From Deltaproteobacteria bacterium (lineage in GTDB: Bacteria; Desulfobacterota; GWC2-55-46; S146-70; JAUXIU01), in the NCBI GenBank assembly GCA_030620895.1, contig JAUXIU010000053.1, forward strand, positions 1-7,348: 7,348 nt of DNA. The letters run 5' to 3'. The position numbers and the translations under genes were made by a program. Shown here piece by piece: positions 1-7,348 of the stretch (position 1 is its first letter; every line of letters begins with the position of its first letter). The notes under the pieces are model-generated. The model worked only from the letters and a program-made list of their open reading frames with translations. It made no database searches and was not told where the DNA came from.

Positions 1-159
<159 letters not shown>

Positions 160-197
160 TCAGCTCCAAATATTACATCCGCTCATCTGCATGCCGT

Positions 198-2276
198 TTA
201 TCCCTGAACCTTGGCTACCACCTCTTCAGATATAGAAGAAGGAACCTCTTTATAATGTAAAAATTGCATCGTAAATGTTGCCCTTCCCTGTGTCAGGGAC
301 CTAATATCGGTAGCATAACCAAACATATTTGCCAAAGGCACCTGTGATGATCTCACCTGGGCACTTCCACGAGCTTCCATAGAGAGAATCTTTCCCCTCT
401 TTGAATTTATATCGCCTATTACATCACCCATAAACTGTTCGGGAGTAACAACCTCGACTGACATCACCGGTTCAAGAAGTATCGGTTCTGCCTTCTTCAC
501 TGCATCTTTGAATCCCATAGAACCAGCGATCTTGAATGCCATCTCAGATGAATCAACATCATGATAAGAACCATCAAAGAGTGTAACCTTTACATCCATT
601 ATAGGGTATCCAGCCATGACTCCTGTTTCCGCAGCCTCCACTACACCCTTCTCAACAGCCGATATATATTCTTTCGGAATCACACCACCCACAATATTAT
701 TTACAAACTCAAAACCCTTGCCAGTCTCCTGCGGCTCTAACTTCAGACATACATGGCCATATTGACCACGCCCACCTGTTTGGCGTATATATTTGCCCTC
801 AGATTCTGCCTTCCGCGTTATAGTCTCCTTGTATGCTACCTGAGGCATACCAACATTGGCTTCTACCTTAAACTCTCTTAACATCCTGTCGACTATTATC
901 TCCAGATGTAGTTCACCCATACCCGAGATGATGGTCTGACCAGTCTCCTCATCTATCCTTACTCTGAAGGATGGGTCCTCAATTGCAAGTCTCTGTAAAG
1001 CTGTAGCTAGTTTTTCCTGATCAGCCTTGGTCTTTGGTTCTATGGCGACGCCTATTACAGGCTCAGGAAAATCCATTGATTCCAATATGATGGGTTTTGC
1101 TTCGTCACATATTGTATCTCCAGTCTTTGTGTTTCTCAAACCTACAACTGCAACTATGTCACCGGCATGTATCTCTTTCACATCCTCTCTTTTGTTCGAG
1201 TGCATCCTTACCAGCCTGCTTATCCTCTCCTTCTTTCGTTTAACAGAATTATAAGCATACGAGCCCGACTGTAAAACACCCGAATATACTCTTATAAATG
1301 TAAGCTGACCAACAAAAGGGTCATTTGCTATCTTAAATGCAAGTGCAGAAAAATGCTCGTCATCACTTGTCTCCCTTCCTTCTTCTTCTTGAGTTCTCGG
1401 ATTAATACCTCTAATGGTCTGAATATCCAAAGGAGATGGTAGATATTCGACAACTGCATCTAATAGAGTTTGAACCCCTTTATTCTTAAACGCTGAACCA
1501 AGTAAGACAGGTGTAATAGACATATTTATCGTGCCCTTTCGAATGGCCTTTTTCAGCTCACTTTCGGATATATCCTTACCATCCAAATATTTTTCCATCA
1601 AAGCTTCGTCATAATCAGCTGCCGCTTCTATGAGTTTTTCTCTATATTCATGAAATAGATCCTTCATGTCCGAAGGTATATCCCCATATCTGAACTTTGC
1701 CCCAAGGGTTGATTCATCCCATATCACCGCCTTTTGTGTAACTATATCGACTACACCCCTAAAATCATCCTCAGCACCGACGGGAAGTTGCATAACAACA
1801 GGTTTTGTATTCAGCCTATCTTCCATCATTGAAACAACTCTAAAAAAATCCGCTCCTATCCTATCCATCTTATTAACGAATGCAATTCTAGGAACTCTGT
1901 ATTTGTCTGCCTGACGCCAGACCGTCTCACTTTGCGGTTCTACACCACCAACAGAGCAGAAGACCCCTATCGCACCATCCAGAATCCTTAAAGACCTTTC
2001 TACCTCAATTGTGAAGTCCACATGTCCTGGCGTATCGATAATATTAATATTATAATCCTTCCAGACACATGTGGTAGCGGCAGAGGTTATTGTTATTCCC
2101 CTCTCCCTCTCCTGTTCCATCCAATCCATAACAGCTGTCCCATCATGGACCTCGCCTATCTTATAGGTTACACCGGTATAATAGAGTATCCTCTCTGTAG
2201 TAGTGGTCTTACCTGCATCAATATGCGCCATTATTCCGATATTCCTTATCCTATCTAACGGTATCTTTCTTGCCAA
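198..2276 (-). CDS. fusA: Elongation factor G (translocase GTPase)
   Basis: EF-G is the GTPase that moves tRNAs and mRNA through the ribosome after peptide-bond formation and works with RRF in ribosome recycling. From the TTG start the protein is 692 residues, the usual length. Domain I (G domain) has the P-loop AHIDAGKT (17-24), switch I RGITI (59-63), DTPGH (81-85), NKMD (135-138) and SAF (261-263). Domains II and III span about 290-480, and [10 protein letters not shown] (451-460) is visible in domain III. Domain IV (about 481-604) contains GGRGQYGH (501-508) and the decoding-centre tip loop near HDVDSSEM (572-579). Domain V follows, with EQFMGD (613-618) and the RGKI motif. The frame is open further upstream to a GTG at 2327, but those 17 extra residues (hydrophobic SLLFLLGG) have no EF-G counterpart, lack a Shine-Dalgarno site, and overlap an inverted-repeat arm. 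TTG at 2276-2274 is followed directly by [14 protein letters not shown], the normal EF-G N-terminus. Ends with TAA at 200-198. Confidence 0.98.
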   Translation of the reverse strand: MARKIPLDRIRNIGIMAHIDAGKTTTTERILYYTGVTYKIGEVHDGTAVMDWMEQERERGITITSAATTCVWKDYNINIIDTPGHVDFTIEVERSLRILDGAIGVFCSVGGVEPQSETVWRQADKYRVPRIAFVNKMDRIGADFFRVVSMMEDRLNTKPVVMQLPVGAEDDFRGVVDIVTQKAVIWDESTLGAKFRYGDIPSDMKDLFHEYREKLIEAAADYDEALMEKYLDGKDISESELKKAIRKGTINMSITPVLLGSAFKNKGVQTLLDAVVEYLPSPLDIQTIRGINPRTQEEEGRETSDDEHFSALAFKIANDPFVGQLTFIRVYSGVLQSGSYAYNSVKRKKERISRLVRMHSNKREDVKEIHAGDIVAVVGLRNTKTGDTICDEAKPIILESMDFPEPVIGVAIEPKTKADQEKLATALQRLAIEDPSFRVRIDEETGQTIISGMGELHLEIIVDRMLREFKVEANVGMPQVAYKETITRKAESEGKYIRQTGGRGQYGHVCLKLEPQETGKGFEFVNNIVGGVIPKEYISAVEKGVVEAAETGVMAGYPIMDVKVTLFDGSYHDVDSSEMAFKIAGSMGFKDAVKKAEPILLEPVMSVEVVTPEQFMGDVIGDINSKRGKILSMEARGSAQVRSSQVPLANMFGYATDIRSLTQGRATFTMQFLHYKEVPSSISEEVVAKVQG

Positions 2277-2286
2277 TATTTTAAGA

Positions 2287-2292
2287 CCCCCC
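2287..2292 (-). promoter_or_regulatory. Ribosome binding site deciding the fusA TTG start
   Basis: A run of six G on the minus strand (2292-2287) lies 10 bases upstream of the TTG at 2276. It can pair with the anti-Shine-Dalgarno CCUCC, using one G-U wobble. It is unusual in lacking an A, and the spacing is slightly long, so initiation from this site may be moderate. No purine-rich site precedes the alternative GTG at 2327-2325. That asymmetry, together with the protein alignment, supports the TTG start. Confidence 0.6.
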
Positions 2293-2317
2293 AATAAAAA
2301 CAGCAATGAATCAAACT

Positions 2318-2450
2318 TTCTATACACAACGTCATAAATAAATAGATGCGCATACAGAGTGTCAGAACAAAGCAGACCAAGGCACGACGAGCCGAAGCAC
2401 CCACACGAAGTGTGGGTCGGGTATGTAAAGTTATGACGCTCTGTATAGAA
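2318..2450. repeat. Palindromic MITE-like element with 20-bp inverted ends between rpsG and fusA
   Basis: The ends at 2318-2337 and 2431-2450 are inverted copies of each other, matching at 18 of 20 positions (outer motif TTCTATACA, inner motif CGTCATAA). A third, weaker copy lies at 2348-2367 in the same orientation as the left end. Its ATACAGAG (2352-2359) pairs perfectly with CTCTGTAT (2439-2446), and its GTCA (2361-2364) pairs with TGAC (2434-2437). Further inward, GTCAgAACaaAgCAgACC (from 2361) is partly complementary to the stretch 2420-2437. At the apex is a perfect 8-bp stem (2399-2417). The whole block can therefore fold into one long imperfect hairpin. It encodes no protein and fills most of the spacer. 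The size and inverted ends resemble a non-autonomous miniature transposable element or a dispersed palindromic repeat. A structured intercistronic RNA is the alternative. I see no clear target-site duplication. Confidence 0.65.
2399..2417. other. Perfect 8-bp stem-loop at the apex of the palindromic element
   Basis: ACCCACAC (2399-2406), loop GAA, and GTGTGGGT (2410-2417) form a perfect 8-bp inverted repeat with a 3-base loop. On the minus-strand transcript it follows rpsG by about 85 bases. Neither strand shows a T-rich tract after it (minus strand continues GCTTCGGC, plus strand CGGGTATG), so it is not a canonical intrinsic terminator. It is better read as the tip of the larger hairpin 2318-2450. 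Confidence 0.75.
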
Positions 2451-2500
2451 TCATTTGTAAGACATGGAGCTGTTTCACTAAAATCAACACTTCAGACGTC

Positions 2501-2971
2501 CTACCATCTATAATGGGCAAAGGCCTTATTTGCCTCTGCCATCTTATGAACCTCTTCTTTCTTCTTTACTGAACCACCCTTCCTGTTAGCGGCATCAAGG
2601 ATCTCAGAGGCCAGCTTCTCAAACATCGTCTTACCTTCTCTCCCCTTTGCGTAACTTACCATCCATCGCAGTGCCAGGGAGAGTTTTCTCTCGGGCCGCA
2701 CTTCCATCGGAACTTGATAGGTAGCACCACCGACTCTGCGGGACCTTACCTCAAGGACGGGTCTAACATTATCAACGGCCTTCTTGAAAACTTTTAGTGG
2801 ATCATCCTTGCTACGTGTTTCAACCAGATCGAATGCGCTATAAACTATAGACTCTGCTATACTCTTTTTACCATCTCTCATTATAGTTCTAACAAGCCTC
2901 GCTACAACAATGTCATTATACCTTGCATCAGGTGTAATATCCTTCCTTGGTATATTCCCTTTTCTAGGCAT
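2501..2971 (-). CDS. rpsG: 30S ribosomal protein S7
   Basis: S7 is the primary binding protein that nucleates assembly of the 30S head on the 3' major domain of 16S rRNA, and it contacts tRNA at the E site. The protein is 156 residues, the standard bacterial length, with no gaps. Visible signatures are the N-terminal [19 protein letters not shown] segment, the [14 protein letters not shown] block (about residues 78-91), which belongs to the rRNA-binding beta-ribbon region, and the conserved C-terminal AHYRW. The ATG at 2971-2969 has a GGAG (2980-2977) with 5-base spacing; the stop is TAG at 2503-2501. It lies 154 bp downstream of rpsL, a spacer filled by a 7-bp periodic array. In E. coli, S7 represses its own synthesis by binding the rpsL-rpsG spacer; whether that happens here is not shown by the sequence. 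Confidence 0.99.
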   Translation of the reverse strand: MPRKGNIPRKDITPDARYNDIVVARLVRTIMRDGKKSIAESIVYSAFDLVETRSKDDPLKVFKKAVDNVRPVLEVRSRRVGGATYQVPMEVRPERKLSLALRWMVSYAKGREGKTMFEKLASEILDAANRKGGSVKKKEEVHKMAEANKAFAHYRW

Positions 2972-2983
2972 CTAATCTCCAGT

Positions 2984-3123
2984 GTATCGGGTTACGAGTT
3001 GCGAGTTACGAGTTGTGGGTTACGAGTTACGGGTTGCGTATTTCGTGAGCCGTGGTTCGTGTATTGTTTATCGTAACTCGAACAACGATCCACGATACAC
3101 GATTAACGAATGCGGCAATCCGT
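2984..3123. repeat. Degenerate heptanucleotide tandem array (20 units x 7 bp) filling the rpsL-rpsG spacer
   Basis: Cut into 7-mers from 2984, this stretch gives 20 units. Seventeen of them have CG at positions 5-6 of the unit, two have TG there (3012-3018 and 3061-3067), and one is shifted by a base (3110-3116). Only one of the 18 CG dinucleotides in the array falls out of phase. The unit type changes along the array: GTTRCGR at 2991-3032, then NNNNCGT at about 3033-3074, then NNNACGA at 3082-3109. The halves also hold inverted copies: CGAGTTACGA (3002-3011) is perfectly complementary to TCGTAACTCG (3071-3080), and TCGTGTAT (3057-3064) to ATACACGA (3095-3102). The array starts 2 bases after the rpsL stop and ends 3 bases before the rpsG Shine-Dalgarno site. 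Degenerate heptanucleotide arrays (STRR) are known from cyanobacteria, with a different consensus. Confidence 0.85.
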
Positions 3124-3125
3124 GA

Positions 3126-3497
3126 CTACTTCGCCCTCTTTACACCATATTTTGAACGTCCTTGTTTCCTATCCTGTACTCCTACGGTATCCAAGGTCCC
3201 CCTAACGATATGATACCTAACTCCAGGAAGATCTTTTACCCTTCCACCCCTGATAAGAACAACCGAGTGTTCTTGTAAGTTATGACCTTCTCCCGGTATA
3301 TAGGAAGTTACCTCCATACCGTTAGTCAGCCTAACTCTTGCTACCTTTCTTAATGCTGAATTTGGCTTTTTAGGTGTTGTTGTATAAACCCTTACACACA
3401 CACCCCTCTTCTGAGGGCACCTTGCCAGAGCAGGGGATGTTGTCTTCTTTTTAATAGACCTTCTACCCTTCCTGACCAACTGATTTATCGTCGGCAT
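3126..3497 (-). CDS. rpsL: 30S ribosomal protein S12
   Basis: S12 sits at the 30S decoding centre and helps control tRNA selection accuracy; it is the classical streptomycin-resistance locus. The protein is 123 residues, the usual size, and aligns without gaps to the E. coli numbering through the core. Key segments are [25 protein letters not shown] split as CPQKRGVC (27-34) and [13 protein letters not shown] (39-51), then [10 protein letters not shown] (69-78) and [14 protein letters not shown] (83-96). Lys43 and Lys88 (K42 and K87 of the mature E. coli protein) are present, so no common streptomycin-resistance substitution is seen. Asp89 is the residue that RimO methylthiolates in E. coli; whether it is modified here is unknown. 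The ATG at 3497-3495 follows a purine-rich AGGAAGGTGG (3514-3505), leaving 7 bases of spacing. It is the first gene after the promoter at 3542-3570. Confidence 0.99.
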   Translation of the reverse strand: MPTINQLVRKGRRSIKKKTTSPALARCPQKRGVCVRVYTTTPKKPNSALRKVARVRLTNGMEVTSYIPGEGHNLQEHSVVLIRGGRVKDLPGVRYHIVRGTLDTVGVQDRKQGRSKYGVKRAK

Positions 3498-3541
3498 ATC
3501 AAAACCACCTTCCTAGCCTTCTATAATTAGCAAATTCTAAT

Positions 3542-3570
3542 ATTCTATCTGCCATCGCTTTAATTGTCAA
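3542..3570 (-). promoter_or_regulatory. Near-consensus sigma70 promoter for the str genes
   Basis: On the minus strand, TTGACA (3570-3565) is followed by a 17-base spacer and TAGAAT (3547-3542). That is a perfect -35 box, optimal spacing, and a -10 box with 5 of 6 consensus bases. The expected transcription start is near 3535, giving an rpsL leader of about 38 bases. The -35 box begins two bases after the rpoC stop codon, so the spacer between rpoC and rpsL appears built around it. Transcription reading through from rpoC is also possible, since no terminator is visible between them. Confidence 0.85.
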
Positions 3571-3572
3571 GG

Positions 3573-6500
3573 TTATTGTTGGGTTAACGCAATGCTATCT
3601 TCTGATGTCTTGATTTCTTCACTCTCAGGAACCTCAAAATCATCAATCACTTTCTTAACATTCGCTACCACTGATTTGTAGCCATGAAAACCTGTCCCCG
3701 CCGGAATAAGTCTTCCCATTATAACGTTTTCTTTAAGCCCTCTTAGAAAATCCATCTTCCCGCTTATTGTTGCTTCTGCCAACACCTTCGTGGTTTCCTG
3801 GAAGGATGCTGCAGAAATGAAGCTCTCGGTTGAAAGCGATGCCTTTGTTATACCCTGAAGGAGCGGATTAGCAACTGCAGGTCTTTTGCCCTTTGAAATA
3901 ATCCTCTCATTCTCATCTTCAAAGATATATCTCTCTACCTGTTCACCTAACAACAGGTTTGTATCACCGGCGTCCTTTATCTTAACTTTCCTTAACATCT
4001 GCCTGACAATTGTCTCGATGTGTTTATCGTTTATCTTCACCCCTTGTAAACGATAGACCTCTTGTACCTCATCCACGAGGTACTTAGCCAGCTCTTTCAC
4101 GCCAAGAACACTCAATATATCATGGGGATTAACAGAACCATCCATTAAAGGCTCACCTGCCATTATACTGTCACCTTCCCTTACACTTATGTGTTTTCCT
4201 TTTAGTATAAGGTACTCTTTTGGTTCACCAATATCAGGTGTAACAACAACCTTTCGTTTCCCCTTTGTAATCTTTCCAAATGATATAACACCATCAATCT
4301 CTGATATCACAGAACAGTCCTTTGGTTTTCTCGCCTCAAATAATTCAGCTACCTTTGGCAGGCCGCCGGTTATATCCCTTGTCTTGGTCGTTTCACGAGT
4401 TATCTTGGCTATAATATCACCCGTCTTGATAACATCATTCTCATTAATCGTGATTATAGCGCCAACAGGGAGCAGGTATCTTGCCGCTATTGATGTGCCA
4501 CGTATCTTTTCTGTTTTTCCAGATTCACCTTTTATTGAAATCCTAGGTCTTAAGTCTCCCTCCTTAAAGTTTACTATCATCTTGCTGGAAAGACCTGAAA
4601 CCTCATCGACCTGCTCCCTCATGGTTTTGTTCTCATAAATATCCCCAAACTTTGCCATTCCACTTGCTTCCGTTAAGATAGGTATTGTATATGGATCCCA
4701 TTCGGCGAGTATGGCTCCACTTTCTACCTTCTGCCCATCTTTAACTCTCAACCTTGCACCGTATATAAGTGAATTTGTCTCCCTATCTCTGCCCTGTTCA
4801 TCTTGAATAGATATCTCGCCGTTTCTATTCATAACTATATTTTCACCTGAGGAGTTTATAGAACATTGAAGGTTGCTAAATTTAACGATTCCACCGTGCC
4901 TAGACTCCATGGCTGTCTGTTCTGCTCTTCTACTAGCAGTACCCCCAATATGAAAAGTTCTCATGGTGAGCTGTGTACCTGGCTCTCCAATGGACTGGGC
5001 TGCAATAACTCCAGCAGCTTCCCCCAACTCAACCATCTTTCCTCGCGAAAGATCTCTCCCATAACATCCGACACATATACCTCTTCTGCTACGACAGGTG
5101 AGAACACTCCTTATTTTTACCTTCTCAATCCCAGAGTCTTCTATTCTGGATACCTTCTCCTCGTTAATCTCTTCATTTGCCTTAACAAGTACCATGCTTG
5201 TAAATGGGTCAATTACATCTTCCAGGGCAACTCTTCCAAGAATCCTCTCACCGATAGGTTCTATTATCTCACCGCCCTCAATAAGAGAGGATATGTATAT
5301 TCCATCAAGGGTACCACAGTCTTCTTCCGATATTATTGCGTCCTGTGCCACATCCACAAGCCTTCTTGTTAGATAGCCTGAATTGGCGGTCTTCAATGCT
5401 GTGTCAGCCAGGCCTTTCCTGGCACCATGTGTTGATATAAAATATTGAAGAACTGTAAGACCTTCTCTGAAGTTAGCTGCAATAGGTGTTTCTATGATTT
5501 CTCCCGAGGGTTTTGCCATAAGACCTCTCATGCCTGCCAGCTGTCTTATTTGTTGTGATGACCCTCTAGCACCTGAATCCGCCATCATAAATATGGAATT
5601 AAAACTCGGCACTTTCTTTAACTTATCATCCTCTCCCCTTACAGTATCTGTACCAAGCTCCTTAAGCATCTCCCCTGCTACTGCCTCCGTGGTATGTGCC
5701 CAAATATCAATAACTTTATTGTACCTCTCTCCATCTGTAATAAGCCCTTCGTTGTATTGCCTTTGAATCTCCTGAACATCTTCATATGCCTTGTTCAAAA
5801 GAGCTGGTTTAGTGCCAGGGATCCTCATATCATCCATACAGACCGATATCCCAGCTTTTGTGGCATATTTAAAACCAATGTTCTTTAATTGATCAGCAAG
5901 TATTACAGTTTTTTTGCTTCCGGCCTTCCTGTAACACACTTCTATTAGATTGGCCAGCTCCTTCTTATCCATAACCTTGTTTACCAGGTCAAAAGAAATC
6001 TCTTGAGGCACAACCTCATAAAGCAGAATACGACCAACTGTAGTATTTAACTTATTCCCATTCAGTCTGACCTTTATAGGCGCCTGCAAATGAACCTCTC
6101 CGGCGTCATAGGCAACTCTCACTTCATCAAAACAAGAGAATAGCTTATCTCCTCCCTTGACACCGAATCTCTCTCTAGTAAGGTAATAAATACCAAGCAC
6201 TATATCCTGAGTTGCAACGATTACAGGTTTGCCATTTGCCGGAGAAAGTATATTGTTTGTGGACATCATTAGTATCCTGGACTCCGCCTGTGCTTCTATA
6301 GACAAAGGCACATGGACAGCCATCTGGTCGCCGTCAAAATCTGCATTAAAAGCTGTACAAACTAGTGGGTGGAGTTGTATTGCTTTACCTTCTATTAAAA
6401 TCGGCTCAAAAGCCTGGATCCCAAGTCTATGAAGGGTAGGCGCCCTATTCAACAATACAGGATGTTCCTTTACAACCTCATCCAGGACATCCCAAACCTC

Positions 6501-7348
6501 AGACCTCTCCGCTTCTACCATCTTCTTGGCGCTTTTTATGGTGGTCGCGTATCCCTTCTCTTCCAGTTTTTGATATATAAATGGCTTAAAGAGTTCAAGT
6601 GCCATCTTCTTTGGAAGCCCACATTGATGCAACTTAAGATCAGGCCCTACGACAACAACGGAACGCCCGGAATAATCAACCCGTTTTCCTAGAAGATTCT
6701 GTCTGAACCTTCCACCTTTACCCTTTATCATATCGCTTAAAGACTTAAGGGCACGTTTGTTCTGTCCTGTAATGACCCTGCCTCTCTTGCCATTATCGAA
6801 GAGTGCATCTACCGCCTCCTGGAGCATCCTCTTTTCATTTCTTATAATTATATCAGGGGCATTTAGTTCCATAAGCCTCTTCAACCTGTTATTTCTGTTT
6901 ATAACCCTGCGGTAAAGATCATTCAGGTCAGATGTTGCAAACCTACCACCATCCAGAGGAACCAATGGTCTCAGGTCAGGGGGTAAAACAGGTATAACCT
7001 CTAAAATCATCCACTCAGGTCTATTCCCAGAGAGCCTGAAGGAATCTACTATCTTAAGCCTCTTAACCAATTTTTTCTTTTTGGCCTCAGATGTAGTTTT
7101 CTGCATCTCAGCCCTGATAGTGGATGACAATTCATTGAGATCTATCCTTTTAAGCAACTCGCGTACCCCACTGGCACCCATTTCAGCAACAAATCCATCA
7201 GGACCATATTTTTCAACAGCTTTTATATATCTCTCTTCGCTTAAGAGTTCGGCATTCTTCAACTCGGTATCCTTGGGATTGATAACGATGTAGTGTTCAT
7301 AATACAAAACCCTCTCTATTTCTCTAAGGGTCATATCAAGTATTGTGG
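3573..7348 (-). CDS. rpoC: DNA-directed RNA polymerase beta' subunit, missing its N-terminus
   Basis: Beta' is the largest core RNA polymerase subunit and carries the catalytic Mg2+ ions. The gene is cut by the window edge: the frame is open to 7346, and about 125 N-terminal residues, including the Zn1 finger, are outside. Counting from Met at 7334 (about residue 130 of E. coli beta'), the visible landmarks are: the switch-2 region [17 protein letters not shown] (209-225); the catalytic loop NADFDGDQ (330-337) with three Mg-binding Asp; the bridge helix (about 628-663); the Zn2 cysteines 673, 747, 754 and 757, all four present; and the trigger loop [11 protein letters not shown] (788-798) with His795. 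An SI3-type insertion of about 180 residues (about 802-983) follows before the frame resumes at [19 protein letters not shown]. The C-terminus includes [20 protein letters not shown] (161 onward in the last block, 1161-1180). Normally preceded by rpoB. Ends with TAA at 3575-3573. Confidence 0.99.
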   Translation of the reverse strand, partial: TILDMTLREIERVLYYEHYIVINPKDTELKNAELLSEERYIKAVEKYGPDGFVAEMGASGVRELLKRIDLNELSSTIRAEMQKTTSEAKKKKLVKRLKIVDSFRLSGNRPEWMILEVIPVLPPDLRPLVPLDGGRFATSDLNDLYRRVINRNNRLKRLMELNAPDIIIRNEKRMLQEAVDALFDNGKRGRVITGQNKRALKSLSDMIKGKGGRFRQNLLGKRVDYSGRSVVVVGPDLKLHQCGLPKKMALELFKPFIYQKLEEKGYATTIKSAKKMVEAERSEVWDVLDEVVKEHPVLLNRAPTLHRLGIQAFEPILIEGKAIQLHPLVCTAFNADFDGDQMAVHVPLSIEAQAESRILMMSTNNILSPANGKPVIVATQDIVLGIYYLTRERFGVKGGDKLFSCFDEVRVAYDAGEVHLQAPIKVRLNGNKLNTTVGRILLYEVVPQEISFDLVNKVMDKKELANLIEVCYRKAGSKKTVILADQLKNIGFKYATKAGISVCMDDMRIPGTKPALLNKAYEDVQEIQRQYNEGLITDGERYNKVIDIWAHTTEAVAGEMLKELGTDTVRGEDDKLKKVPSFNSIFMMADSGARGSSQQIRQLAGMRGLMAKPSGEIIETPIAANFREGLTVLQYFISTHGARKGLADTALKTANSGYLTRRLVDVAQDAIISEEDCGTLDGIYISSLIEGGEIIEPIGERILGRVALEDVIDPFTSMVLVKANEEINEEKVSRIEDSGIEKVKIRSVLTCRSRRGICVGCYGRDLSRGKMVELGEAAGVIAAQSIGEPGTQLTMRTFHIGGTASRRAEQTAMESRHGGIVKFSNLQCSINSSGENIVMNRNGEISIQDEQGRDRETNSLIYGARLRVKDGQKVESGAILAEWDPYTIPILTEASGMAKFGDIYENKTMREQVDEVSGLSSKMIVNFKEGDLRPRISIKGESGKTEKIRGTSIAARYLLPVGAIITINENDVIKTGDIIAKITRETTKTRDITGGLPKVAELFEARKPKDCSVISEIDGVISFGKITKGKRKVVVTPDIGEPKEYLILKGKHISVREGDSIMAGEPLMDGSVNPHDILSVLGVKELAKYLVDEVQEVYRLQGVKINDKHIETIVRQMLRKVKIKDAGDTNLLLGEQVERYIFEDENERIISKGKRPAVANPLLQGITKASLSTESFISAASFQETTKVLAEATISGKMDFLRGLKENVIMGRLIPAGTGFHGYKSVVANVKKVIDDFEVPESEEIKTSEDSIALTQQ

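Noticed and set aside
2399..2417. Stem-loop as an intrinsic terminator after rpsG
   Set aside because: No U-tract follows it on either strand, and it lies within a larger palindrome, so termination is not supported.
2984..3123. Array considered as a CRISPR
   Set aside because: Units are only 7 bp with no spacers between them, and the sequence drifts continuously; it is a tandem degenerate repeat.
3126..3497. Streptomycin-resistance allele of rpsL
   Set aside because: Lys43, Lys88 and Pro91 are all the sensitive-type residues; resistance through 16S rRNA or other routes cannot be judged from this window.
3526..3541. Inverted repeat ATTAG/CTAAT in the rpsL leader as a terminator or regulatory hairpin
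   Set aside because: The stem is only 5 bp, AT-rich, and overlaps the predicted transcription start; it is likely too weak to form.
4866..5372. Plus-strand open frame of about 168 codons inside rpoC
   Set aside because: It is antisense to a highly conserved part of beta' (Zn2 and trigger-loop region), has no recognisable domain or ribosome binding site, and its composition is explained by the rpoC codons on the other strand. The other plus-strand frames inside rpoC and fusA are rejected for the same reason.
3573..7348. The long insertion after the trigger loop as an unusual fusion in beta'
   Set aside because: Its position, length (about 180 residues) and the residue pattern match the known SI3 lineage-specific insertion, so it is expected in many Gram-negative lineages.

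Overview
This window holds the bacterial str operon with the gene in front of it, all on the minus strand. Reading 5'->3' on that strand, the order is rpoC (5' end cut off by the window edge at 7348), rpsL, rpsG, fusA, and the first 29 codons of tuf (cut off at position 1). These genes encode the RNA polymerase beta' subunit, ribosomal proteins S12 and S7, and elongation factors G and Tu. All of the reading frames are intact apart from the two truncations at the window edges. No plus-strand gene is supported.

The organism is a bacterium of moderate-to-low GC. Beta' carries the long SI3-type insertion (about 180 residues) inside the trigger loop. That insertion is usual in Proteobacteria-like and related Gram-negative lineages and absent from Firmicutes, Actinobacteria and Thermus. 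The S12, S7, EF-G and EF-Tu sequences are conventional. A Desulfobacterota- or Nitrospirota-like lineage would fit, but the sequence does not decide this.

Layout from high to low coordinate: rpoC ends at 3573. Two bases after its stop codon begins a near-consensus sigma70 promoter (TTGACA, 17-bp spacer, TAGAAT), which probably gives the str genes their own transcript. rpsL follows (3126-3497). The 154-bp rpsL-rpsG spacer (2972-3125) is almost entirely a degenerate tandem array with a strict 7-bp period. rpsG (2501-2971) is followed by a 224-bp spacer (2277-2500). That spacer contains a roughly 133-bp palindromic, MITE-like element (2318-2450) with 20-bp inverted ends and an internal hairpin. 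fusA most likely starts at a TTG codon (2276) and ends at 198. A 110-bp spacer (88-197) with no recognisable signal other than the tuf Shine-Dalgarno site precedes tuf.

The genes work together in transcription (beta') and translation: S12 and S7 are 30S decoding-centre and head proteins, EF-G drives translocation, and EF-Tu delivers aminoacyl-tRNA. The coding content is ordinary. The unusual part is the pair of repeat structures sitting in the two co-transcribed intercistronic spacers, one of them where E. coli keeps its S7 translational operator.
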